Assembly: GCA_965242975.1 (NCBI GenBank)
Contig: CBDETS010000007.1
Coordinates: 2,480,001 to 2,544,000, forward strand
Direction: 5' to 3'
Source of the DNA: JAPPHA01 sp965242975
GTDB lineage: Bacteria; Pseudomonadota; Alphaproteobacteria; Rhodobacterales; Rhodobacteraceae
Length of the DNA: 64,000 bases
The notes under the pieces are model-generated. The model worked only from the letters and a program-made list of their open reading frames with translations, had not been told where the DNA came from and did no database searches. Shown here piece by piece: positions 17,245 to 24,927 of this stretch (positions within the stretch are counted from its first letter, which is position 1; each line of letters begins with the position of its first letter). A program made the position numbers and the translations under genes.

Positions 17245-17748
17245 ATGAAGCGAACTCTACTGGCCTGGCTGGTCATGTTGGTGTTGGGAACAACCGGCAC
17301 GACGCAGGTCTTGGCCCGCGACGTCGGCAAGGTCACAGGTTTCCCATTGCCCCGCTTCGTGTCGATGAAGACGTCCGTCGGCTACGCGCGCCGGGGTCCC
17401 GGATTCGCCCACCGGATCGACTGGGTCTTCAATCACGTGCACACGCCACTGATGATTACCGGCGAACACGACCTCTGGCGCCGCGTTCAGGACGTTGACG
17501 GAGAAGGGGGTTGGATGCATTTCCGCCTTCTCTCCGGCGTGCGAACCGTCGTCTTTCGCGAAAGCGGTACGGCGATCTTTGACCAACCTGACGTCGGAGG
17601 TCTCGTCATCGCCTTCGCCGACAAGGGAGTGATCGCGTTTCTCGAGAAGTGCACCCTGGACTGGTGCCGGGTGTCCGGCAAGGGGTACTCGGGGTGGGTC
17701 CAAAAGCCCGGTGTATTCGGCGCTTTCGCCGGGGAGGTCACCGATTGA
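17245..17748 (+). CDS. Exported SH3 domain protein
   Basis: 167 residues with a signal peptide (KRTLLAWLVMLVLGTTGTTQVLA). Two bacterial SH3-like repeats follow: FVSMKTSVGYARRGPGF...DLWRRVQDVDGEGGWMH and FADKGVIAFLEKCTLDWCRVSGKGYSGWVQK. Such periplasmic proteins are thought to bind peptidoglycan or wall proteins, but no enzymatic function is known. It lies head-to-head with the dehydrogenase gene. Confidence 0.82.
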   Translation: MKRTLLAWLVMLVLGTTGTTQVLARDVGKVTGFPLPRFVSMKTSVGYARRGPGFAHRIDWVFNHVHTPLMITGEHDLWRRVQDVDGEGGWMHFRLLSGVRTVVFRESGTAIFDQPDVGGLVIAFADKGVIAFLEKCTLDWCRVSGKGYSGWVQKPGVFGAFAGEVTD

Positions 17749-17787
17749 CGTCGTCTCACGCCAGCGTCCGATGCCCACGCCGCGGGG

Positions 17788-18762
17788 CTATGGAACGACG
17801 ATGACCACCGAGCCCATCTTGTCCGCGTGTTCGACGGCGCGATGGGCCTTGGCGGCATCCTCAAGATCGAACCGGCGCGCAACGGAATGAGTCAAATGTC
17901 CCGACTCCAGTATCGAGGTCAGGCCGGACAGCGTGGTTCGCCTCACCTCATCGCTCAGCAGGTACACCAGCACCATCCTCACGGTCACATCCTTGAACAT
18001 GAGAGGATAGAACGGCAGAGTCGGCGTCATCGCGCGCGCGGACCCGTATGCGGCAATCACGCCGTTCGGCCGGATGATCTGTTCCGTCACCGGCAGATTT
18101 GCGCCGAACTCGAGCTCGATGATCCGGTCGACGCCGCCGGTCAGGTCCGTGATTGCGGACGCGACATCGTCTTGCCGGTAATTCAGGACATGGTGCGCCC
18201 CCGCCGCGTGTGCATACGCAGCCTTCGTGGAGTTGCTTACCGTCGCGATGACCGTCGCGCCGTGCAGTGCCGCCAACTGGATGGCGTAGCGCGCGACGGT
18301 GCCGGCCCCGCCCGTTACGAGAACGGTCTTTCCCTCGACCGGCCCGTCCGAGAACACACAGCGATGGGCCGTCATCGCCGGTATGCCAAGGCAGGCGCCT
18401 TCGGCAAATCCCACGCCGTCCGGCAAAACGACAGCCTGTGACGCCGGCAGGGCAATGAACTCGGCACACGTTCCGAACGGGCGCCGCCACTGCCCGTTCC
18501 ACAACCAGACGCGCTGACCGATCCGCCCGGGATCAACGCCGGCTCCAACATCTTCGACCAAGCCGGCTCCATCTGAATGCGGAATGATCCGTTCGAAACC
18601 CATCGGACGGGCGCCGCCCCGAAGCTTGACATCCGACGGATTGCATCCGGACGTGCGCAGGCGAACCAGAACCTCGCCAGGTCGAACCGCCGGGTCGGCA
18701 GTGTCACCGAATACGAGAACGTCCTCGGCGCTGCCCTGGGATTCGTACCAGACCGCCTTCAT
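17788..18762 (-). CDS. NADPH:quinone reductase-like zinc-independent oxidoreductase (MDR family)
   Basis: 324 residues of the medium-chain dehydrogenase/reductase fold. The GroES-like N-terminal part has GEVLVRLRTSGCNPSDVKLR and IIPHSDGAGLVEDVG. The cofactor site is VLVTGGAGTVARYAIQLA near residue 150, a variant of the usual AxGGVG motif. The zinc ligands of alcohol dehydrogenases are absent, pointing to the quinone-oxidoreductase branch. The start ATG overlaps the stop of the oligopeptidase gene as ATGA, so the two are co-translated. Actual substrate unknown. Confidence 0.88.
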   Translation of the reverse strand: MKAVWYESQGSAEDVLVFGDTADPAVRPGEVLVRLRTSGCNPSDVKLRGGARPMGFERIIPHSDGAGLVEDVGAGVDPGRIGQRVWLWNGQWRRPFGTCAEFIALPASQAVVLPDGVGFAEGACLGIPAMTAHRCVFSDGPVEGKTVLVTGGAGTVARYAIQLAALHGATVIATVSNSTKAAYAHAAGAHHVLNYRQDDVASAITDLTGGVDRIIELEFGANLPVTEQIIRPNGVIAAYGSARAMTPTLPFYPLMFKDVTVRMVLVYLLSDEVRRTTLSGLTSILESGHLTHSVARRFDLEDAAKAHRAVEHADKMGSVVIVVP

Positions 18763-20810
18763 CGATCGTGGCCCTGCGTATCTTCCGGGGTAAATCCCCG
18801 TTTTTTGAGCAATGCGTCGACGCCGGGCAACTTGCCGCGAAACGCCGTGTAGAGTTCGCCAGCTTCCCTGGACCCACCGGCCGAAAGGATATGATCATGC
18901 AGTTTTCGTGCAACGTCGGGATCGAACGGGGAGCCCGCTTCCTTGAACGCCGCGAATGCGTCAGCGTCCATGACTTCCGACCACATGTACGAATAGTATC
19001 CGCTGGCGTATCCGCCCCCCGAGAATACATGCGCGAAGTGCGGCGACGCGTGACGCATGGAAATCGCGTCCGGCATACCGATGTCACTCAGCACCCTGGC
19101 TTCTGCCTCCATCGGATCAGCAGGTGCGTTCCCCTCGTGAAAGGCGAGATCGACAAGTGCTGACGCCGTGTACTCGACAGATCGAAATCCCTGGTCGAAA
19201 TTCTGCGCCGCGAGCAATCGTTCGACCAGTTCGCCCGGCATCGGCTCATCGGTTTCGACGTGCCGGGCGAATCGTTCGATCACTTCCGGCACGAAAAACC
19301 AGTTCTCGAACAGCTGACTCGGAAGCTCCACGAAATCAAGCGCGACATTGGTTCCCGAGATGAACGCGTAGGTGACATCCGACAGCATCGAGTGCAGCGC
19401 GTGTCCGAACTCGTGAAAGAGAGTCCTCACGTCATCGACGTTCAACAGGCACGGTTCTCCATCCCTGGCCTTGGAAAAGTTGCAGACGTTGACGACAATC
19501 GGCCGAACGTCGCCGTCGAGCCTGGACTGCGGGCGGAACCGCGAGCACCAGGCTCCCGACCGTTTCGACGGCCGGGCAAGGTAGTCCCCCAGGAACACCG
19601 CCATGTGCCTGCCATGCCTGCGTACATCCCAGGCCCGGACGTCAGGGTGGTAGAGCGGGACGTCGACAGGTGTGAAGGTCAGGCCGAACAGCCGACTGGC
19701 GCAGTCGAAACACGCCTCGATCATGCGTTCAAGCTCAAGGAAGGGCTTCAGGGCAGCTTCGTCAAAATCGTGGTCCTTTCTGCGCAAAAGCTCCGAATAG
19801 AAATGCCAGTCCCATGCCTGCAACTCGCCATCGGTTCCATCGCCACGCATCAGGATTTCAAGCCTTTCCGCATCGCTCAGGGCTGCCGCCCGGGCGGGTT
19901 TCCAGACTGCCATCAGCAACTCGCGAACCGCCGACGGTGACTTCGCCATTTCCGGCTCGAGCCGATAGTCTGCATAGCTGTCATATCCCAGCAACCGCGC
20001 CCGTTCCTCACGAAGAGCGAGTGACTCCCTGATGATCGCGCGGTTGTCCGTGTCTCCGCCATTCCGGCCGCGTGCGGTCCACGCCTCGTATGCCCGCTTC
20101 CTCAGGTCCCTACGGGGACAATTCTGGAGGAAAGGCACGATCTGGGAGCGCGACAGGGTCATGACGAATCCATCCCGGTCGCGCTCCCGAGCCGCCTGTT
20201 CCGCCGCCGACTTGACGAAATCGGGACTGTCTTTCAGGTCAGCCTCCGACAACGGCATGGTCCAGTCACGCTCGTCGGCAAGCAAATTCTGCGAGAAGGC
20301 CGTACCGAGTTCTGCCAACCTCTCCATGACGGCCGCCAGCCGCTCGCGGCCCCCGGCGTCCAATGCGGCGCCGGCACGAACGAACATCCTGAAATAGAGA
20401 TCCAGTACACGGCGCTGCTCATCCGAAAGATCGAGGGAGTCACTGTTCTCCGCCAGTTCCCGGACGCGGGCAAACAGCCCCGGATTCATCAGGACTTCCG
20501 ACTCGAACGCCGTAAGCCGCGGGGACAGTTCACGTTCCAGTTCCTCGATCCCGGGCGTGCTGTCGGTGCCGGACAGATTCCAGAATACACCGCCAATGCG
20601 GTCGAGAAGCCTGTCTGCACGTTCCATGGCCTCGATCGTGTTGGCAAAGTCAGGCGGGTCCGGGTTCTCGGCAATTGCCCGGATGTCCATGCGCGCCATC
20701 TCCAGCGCGTGTTCGTAGGCGGGCGCGAAATCATCTTCCGTGATCTCGTCAAACGGAGGCAGCGCAAACGCACGGTCCCAGGCCTCCCTGAGTAAGGGGT
20801 TATCAGACAT
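18759..20810 (-). CDS. M3 family oligopeptidase A
   Basis: Cytoplasmic thimet-type zinc oligopeptidase of 683 residues. I start it at ATG 20810 (MSDNPLLREAWDRAF) because GGGAA lies upstream at the right distance and family members begin at this point; the open frame continues 23 codons further up. The zinc motif HEFGH is in TLFHEFGHALHSML, with the third ligand Glu in DFVELPSQLFENW. YASGYYSYMWSEVMDADAF, the conserved C-terminal substrate region, is intact. It degrades short peptides released by larger proteases or taken up by transporters. Confidence 0.93.
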   Translation of the reverse strand: MSDNPLLREAWDRAFALPPFDEITEDDFAPAYEHALEMARMDIRAIAENPDPPDFANTIEAMERADRLLDRIGGVFWNLSGTDSTPGIEELERELSPRLTAFESEVLMNPGLFARVRELAENSDSLDLSDEQRRVLDLYFRMFVRAGAALDAGGRERLAAVMERLAELGTAFSQNLLADERDWTMPLSEADLKDSPDFVKSAAEQAARERDRDGFVMTLSRSQIVPFLQNCPRRDLRKRAYEAWTARGRNGGDTDNRAIIRESLALREERARLLGYDSYADYRLEPEMAKSPSAVRELLMAVWKPARAAALSDAERLEILMRGDGTDGELQAWDWHFYSELLRRKDHDFDEAALKPFLELERMIEACFDCASRLFGLTFTPVDVPLYHPDVRAWDVRRHGRHMAVFLGDYLARPSKRSGAWCSRFRPQSRLDGDVRPIVVNVCNFSKARDGEPCLLNVDDVRTLFHEFGHALHSMLSDVTYAFISGTNVALDFVELPSQLFENWFFVPEVIERFARHVETDEPMPGELVERLLAAQNFDQGFRSVEYTASALVDLAFHEGNAPADPMEAEARVLSDIGMPDAISMRHASPHFAHVFSGGGYASGYYSYMWSEVMDADAFAAFKEAGSPFDPDVARKLHDHILSAGGSREAGELYTAFRGKLPGVDALLKKRGFTPEDTQGHDR

Positions 20811-21016
20811 GACTATTCCCAGTCGAAATATCGGACGTCTCCGAATCGCGTCGCACCGCGACCCGTCGGGCCGGGGCATACAAGTACAGGCTCAAGAGCG
20901 ATGCAACCCCGCCGCCACCTCACCGATGCACGCTGTCGGGAGCCACCATGCTTGACGACGTCCGGAATTGATGCATGAACGGGCTCATTGGCGCTCCGTT
21001 GCGGGACAGGTCGGTC

Positions 21017-22060
21017 ATGGCATTGCAAACGACATGCATCGGAGCCTTCCCGAAGCCGGACTGGCTTCCGATCAGGGACTGGTTCGAGATCGATCTCGGT
21101 GAAGATCGCTACGCAGACGATGTCATCGGCGCGTGGACGGCGGACCCTGAGCATGATCCTGTCTTTCGGCGTGCGACGGAGGCAGCTGTTCGGCACCAGC
21201 TTGAGTGCGGTGTCGATATCCCGACTGACGGCGAACAGCGGCGCGAGAACTACGTACATTATCAGTGCCGGTTCTTTTCAGGGTTCGACTTCGTCAATCT
21301 CGAACGCCGAGTCCTCCGGAACGGAGCGTACGACTGCGCCTTGCCCGCGATCCGGGGGGACGTCAATCCGGGCCGGCACCCGATCCTTGTCCGTGACTTC
21401 AAGGAAGCCCAGGCGGTAAGCCGGGCACCGGTCAAGATGACGCTGCCGGGCCCCCTCACGATCATCGACAGCACGGCCGATTGCCACTACCGCGACGACT
21501 CACGACTCGCCCGGGACCTCGCCGACGCGCTCAACCAGGAGGTTCGGGCGCTCGCCGCCAGCGGGTGCACGTACATACAGATTGATGAACCCGTCTTCGC
21601 CCGGAATCCCGGGGCCGCTCTCGACTACGGTGTCGAGTCGCTTGTCCGGTGCCTGCGCGGGTTGCCCACAGGGGTCACCCGTGTTGTCCACATGTGCTGC
21701 GGATACCCGGACCGGATTGACAATCCGGCCTATCCGAAGGCGGACCACGGGGTTTACGGAGAACTCATTGACGCGCTTGACGGACGTGTTGAACAGATTT
21801 CAATCGAGGATGCTCACTGCGACAACCCACTGGCCCTGTTCGATCGATTCCGCGCGTCGACCGTGATCGTCGGCGTTGTTCGGATTGCCTCCAGCCGGAT
21901 CGAGTCGGTCGCTGAAATCAGGCAGCGACTCGAGAAAGTCCTGACGCGCCTGCCGCCGGAACGTGTTGTCGCCGCTCCCGACTGCGGGCTCGGGTTTCTC
22001 GGGCGCGAACTCGCGTTGACGAAACTGCGCAACATGGTGACGGCCGCCCGCAGCCTGTGA
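21017..22060 (+). CDS. MetE C-terminal-domain-like methyltransferase (Met_synt_2 family)
   Basis: 347 residues from ATG 21017 (MALQTTCIGAFPKPDW). An in-frame ATG at 20975 would add 14 poorly conserved residues. The protein corresponds to the catalytic half of cobalamin-independent methionine synthase. It keeps the zinc-site pattern: His and Cys in VVHMCCGYP, Glu in ISIEDAHC, and Cys in AAPDCGLGF. The first MetE half is absent. Such stand-alone proteins may transfer methyl groups to homocysteine or to thiols from substrates other than folate. A link to the nearby methylamine-type dehydrogenase is possible but not shown. Confidence 0.85.
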   Translation: MALQTTCIGAFPKPDWLPIRDWFEIDLGEDRYADDVIGAWTADPEHDPVFRRATEAAVRHQLECGVDIPTDGEQRRENYVHYQCRFFSGFDFVNLERRVLRNGAYDCALPAIRGDVNPGRHPILVRDFKEAQAVSRAPVKMTLPGPLTIIDSTADCHYRDDSRLARDLADALNQEVRALAASGCTYIQIDEPVFARNPGAALDYGVESLVRCLRGLPTGVTRVVHMCCGYPDRIDNPAYPKADHGVYGELIDALDGRVEQISIEDAHCDNPLALFDRFRASTVIVGVVRIASSRIESVAEIRQRLEKVLTRLPPERVVAAPDCGLGFLGRELALTKLRNMVTAARSL

Positions 22061-22234
22061 CGGAACTCCATAAAGACGGCAACACCGCATACCCGCATAA
22101 CCGCCTAAAGGATCGACACAAAATAAATGTTTCATTCCGAGGCTGAGGACAAACGTAATGTCCCTGATCTCGTTAGAAGCGGTGCACCACTCAACACCTC
22201 AATTTGGTCTTAGGCCGCTTTCCTACTGGTCTTG

Positions 22235-22341
22235 CATCAGTTTTCGTCAAACGCATAGCAGTTCGGGAAGCCGACTGCTCCGATTTCCCGATCATCAGGG
22301 ATTCCGACATAAACCTGTTCGATTCGAGCCGTACTGCAGCC
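22235..22341 (-). repeat. Inverted repeat copy A flanking the RloA/RloB pair
   Basis: On the minus strand these 107 bases align without gaps to 24533-24639 on the plus strand. By eye about three quarters of positions agree, including a perfect run of 23 bases (22293-22315). In one frame both copies read VGIPDD..IGAVGFPN, and many differences fall in third codon positions. The repeat therefore derives from coding DNA, probably the 3' end of a gene. It overlaps the last 15 codons of rloB. Confidence 0.65.
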
Positions 22342-22957
22342 AACGGACTCCGTGATTTGATCGTTTCCTAACGGCCCCAATGCTTCGATCACTTATCAGT
22401 TCGACTGCGACGAGGAGCTTTCGCAGATCTGAATTGAATGGGCTGTCGGCGGCTCTTCGCACGTCAACCAAACCAATCCGCTTGACCAGGTCCAGGGCGG
22501 GCATACCTTTTCTGTACTCAGGCCAGATTCTCTTCAAACGTTTTAGTGCGTCCGAACTCGTCGGCGGCTGGTCGTATTCGTGACCGGCAAAGTGACGCAA
22601 CAACAGGGACTCGAAACATACGTCCTGACGCACGAGGATCAATCGTGCCCGAACGACAAGCCGATGAATCATTTCATCACGACCCGGATTTTGGCCGAAT
22701 CGGTCTGTGTCGAACAGCAGGAATCGCCGCGCGTATTTTCGTTTAGGCTGCTGCTCGCCAAACGAGATCTCCGCCATAGCCCTTTGAACAAGCGCCAGAG
22801 GGTCACCCGCACCGGTCAATTTCCTGGCGTCGAGGTGTACGGCACGACATTGTTCATCTGCAATCCGCTGGAGCAATGCGACGTTGCCCCTTTCGCTGCT
22901 TCCTTCGCAACCGATGAATATGCGCTTCTTTCGATGTATTCTTCGTCTGTTATCCAT
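22295..22957 (-). CDS. RloB-like protein (AbiL-type defence partner)
   Basis: 220 residues. The N-terminus IFIGCEGSSERGNVALL matches the RloB pattern CEGxxxE, and LLFDTDRFGQNPG matches its DxD segment; both resemble TOPRIM metal motifs. RloB is found with an AAA ATPase (RloA) in restriction-linked operons and as AbiLii in the lactococcal AbiL phage-abortive system. The start ATG overlaps the stop of rloA (TAATG). The C-terminal tail after RKLLVAVELISDR does not look like RloB, and its last 15 codons lie in the inverted repeat copy A. The natural end of the gene may have been replaced by rearrangement. Confidence 0.75.
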   Translation of the reverse strand: MDNRRRIHRKKRIFIGCEGSSERGNVALLQRIADEQCRAVHLDARKLTGAGDPLALVQRAMAEISFGEQQPKRKYARRFLLFDTDRFGQNPGRDEMIHRLVVRARLILVRQDVCFESLLLRHFAGHEYDQPPTSSDALKRLKRIWPEYRKGMPALDLVKRIGLVDVRRAADSPFNSDLRKLLVAVELISDRSIGAVRKRSNHGVRWLQYGSNRTGLCRNP

Positions 22958-24171
22958 TACCCAAATCTCGGCACCGCACCGTACTCACCGCCCATGTACT
23001 TGCCGTAGAAATTCTCGCTTCGGCGAACCCCCTCGACTTCTGCCAATCTGTAGACTGACGAGCGCCCTTGTGAATCCTTCTCGCAAAAAAGTATTCCTTC
23101 TTTCGTCAGTTCATTCATCAGGCTTGGCGAATGGCACGTCATCCAGAGTTGCGCGCCGTTCGGATTACTTTCCTTCTCGGTGAACCATCGTGCAATTTCG
23201 GGAAGCAGATGCGGGTGAATCGCCGAATCGATATCGTCGATCATGGCGATGCTGCCCTCTCCGAGTGCGGATTGGATCCATGGGAACAGCTTGATGAATT
23301 GGCGGGTCCCACGGCTTTCCCTGTAAAGGTCGATAACTTGATCAAGCCCGGAATGTCGGAACCTTAACCGCGGTTCAGCAACCGACAGATCGACATCGAT
23401 CTGGTCGATGCCGAGATCGATGCTTCGCCCGATGGCACGGAGTTGGTCGAGAGCAGGTTGGTTAACGGCATACCAACGTGTCGCCACGACTTCGTCACTT
23501 TCAATTCTGTCGATCAGGATGTTGGTTTGGATCTTGAGCATCCAAAGTACCATGTTCATCGCAGGCTCATTCTCAAGTTGTGCGAGCGTGGAAATAGCGC
23601 TTGCGTCAGGACGCAATACGGCCTTGAGCGCCGTGGCGTGACCCGGGGTCATGAAGCCCCTGGCGTACCGAACAGCTTTGTCTTGCTGCCGCTCAATCAA
23701 CGTTATTGCTTTCCCATAACCTTTTGGACGGTAGCTGAGTCTCTCGTGAACAACAGAATCCGAATCATGTCCTCTCGGAGAAAGGACGAATTCAAATTTG
23801 TAGGGACACTGTTGCCCATCGCCGGGTTGACGCAGGAAATCAACCGGTCCGGTGAAGGAAAAGGCAAGTCGCGTCGGTGCAGCAATTCGTTCGTGTTTCC
23901 CAAATTTTTCATACGGTAGAAACTGCCCGGCCTTTTGGTCAAAACTGTGGACGACGAACCAGGAACCGAAGGCAATTGCCCTCAGCACATTTGATTTTCC
24001 GGAAGCGTTTGGTCCGTACAGTGCTACGACATTGGGGCCACGAATTCTGGAACCCTCATAAATTGCCGGCAACCTGCCCTGAATGTCCTCAACTGATCTT
24101 CTGGCGCGCAGGTCAATGACCTGGGGTTCGGAGATTGAGAAAAAGTTATCGATTTCGACCTTGTACAGCAT
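22957..24171 (-). CDS. RloA-like AAA family ATPase (AbiL-type defence system)
   Basis: 404 residues of the OLD/SMC-like AAA_15/21 type. Walker A is YGPNASGKSNVLRAI near residue 55, the signature-like region follows the central domain (LYRESRGTRQFIKLFPW), Walker B is AMIDDIDSAIHPHLL, and a switch His is in WMTCHSPSLMN. The C-terminal VRRSENFYGKYMGGEYGAVP is typical of RloA/AbiLi-type proteins. A strong AGGAG ribosome-binding site precedes ATG 24171. The pair with RloB suggests an abortive-infection system in which the ATPase senses phage and the TOPRIM-like partner acts; the mechanism is inferred. The gene is less GC-rich than its chromosomal neighbours. Confidence 0.82.
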   Translation of the reverse strand: MLYKVEIDNFFSISEPQVIDLRARRSVEDIQGRLPAIYEGSRIRGPNVVALYGPNASGKSNVLRAIAFGSWFVVHSFDQKAGQFLPYEKFGKHERIAAPTRLAFSFTGPVDFLRQPGDGQQCPYKFEFVLSPRGHDSDSVVHERLSYRPKGYGKAITLIERQQDKAVRYARGFMTPGHATALKAVLRPDASAISTLAQLENEPAMNMVLWMLKIQTNILIDRIESDEVVATRWYAVNQPALDQLRAIGRSIDLGIDQIDVDLSVAEPRLRFRHSGLDQVIDLYRESRGTRQFIKLFPWIQSALGEGSIAMIDDIDSAIHPHLLPEIARWFTEKESNPNGAQLWMTCHSPSLMNELTKEGILFCEKDSQGRSSVYRLAEVEGVRRSENFYGKYMGGEYGAVPRFG

Positions 24172-24532
24172 GTCGTTCTCCTGCGAATATCCCCCAGAAT
24201 ACGGTATATAATCTTTTTTTCAACTAATTTTTGCATTTTTAGCCATTATAATGCATCATATGCGCAGTTTATTACAGTCTTGCACAGGATCATCAACTTC
24301 AGGAACTGACAATACTTGGCGTCATCTATCCCACAGGAATTCCAGCACAGTTCCTCAATCAACCACGTTGTTGCTTAAGCTTGGCCCTAATCCGAAGTAC
24401 CGATCCCACCATACGGTTTTTGCGCCTTGGGTTTATTGATGTTGTTCTTCTCCATCCAGTTTCGGATCGACTCCAGGGGCAGAATATTGCGGCAAGGTTC
24501 CGCCAGCACAAGACCGTTTCAAGAAGTACGTG
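24172..24532. other. AT-rich leader and promoter region upstream of rloA, no gene
   Basis: The segment next to rloA (24195-24260) is markedly AT-rich with runs of T and A. Further right it becomes normal in composition and carries no convincing gene. The 126-codon frame at 24381-24761 does not match the frame conserved between the repeat copies. Confidence 0.5.
24245..24250 (-). promoter_or_regulatory. Candidate -10 element for rloA
   Basis: The minus strand reads TATAAT here, an exact -10 consensus, in an AT-rich stretch 74 bases upstream of the rloA ATG. The -35 region is poor (AATAAA at 17-base spacing). Other AT-rich hexamers, such as TATATA around 24204, are also possible. Confidence 0.4.
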
Positions 24533-24639
24533 GGCTCCAGTTCGGACTTGGTGCAACAGGATTATGTCGGAATCCCTGATGATCACGGGATCGGGGCGGT
24601 CGGCTTCCCGAATTACAATGAACTTGACGAAGCGCGATG
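24533..24639 (+). repeat. Inverted repeat copy B flanking the RloA/RloB pair
   Basis: Partner of 22235-22341 in opposite orientation. Its conserved frame reads DYVGIPDDHGIGAVGFPNY and extends upstream at least to about 24455 without stops, ending at a TAA near 24657. The sequence looks like the tail of a decayed gene. Confidence 0.65.
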
Positions 24640-24927
24640 CGAAGCGAGTACAACGTAATCAACGACCATTTGGATATGTTGAACGAATGACGCACATCCA
24701 CAAATGCGACAACGTAAAATTCCTTTGTTTTCAGCCTTGGATTGAAGCGTTTATCCCGTGACGAGCTTCAATCCTAACCGGGATGGGATGTCCCGGTCCG
24801 GCCATGAATCCGAATGATTCCACTCGGCGGCGGTTGAGGACGCTTGACGGAGCGTGCCCTTTCCCTTTGTTTGCAGTTTTGCCACAACCTCCTTGCAAGA
24901 CGAAATCCTTCAATTTCGGGGAGAGAC
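24640..24927. other. Gap between repeat copy B and the dehydrogenase gene
   Basis: No supported gene or repeat. The GGGGAGAG ribosome-binding site of the next gene is at its right end. Confidence 0.5.

Noticed and set aside
24381..24761. 126-codon frame right of rloA
   Set aside because: Comparison of the two repeat copies shows conservation in a different frame (VGIPDD...), so this one is not the coding frame.
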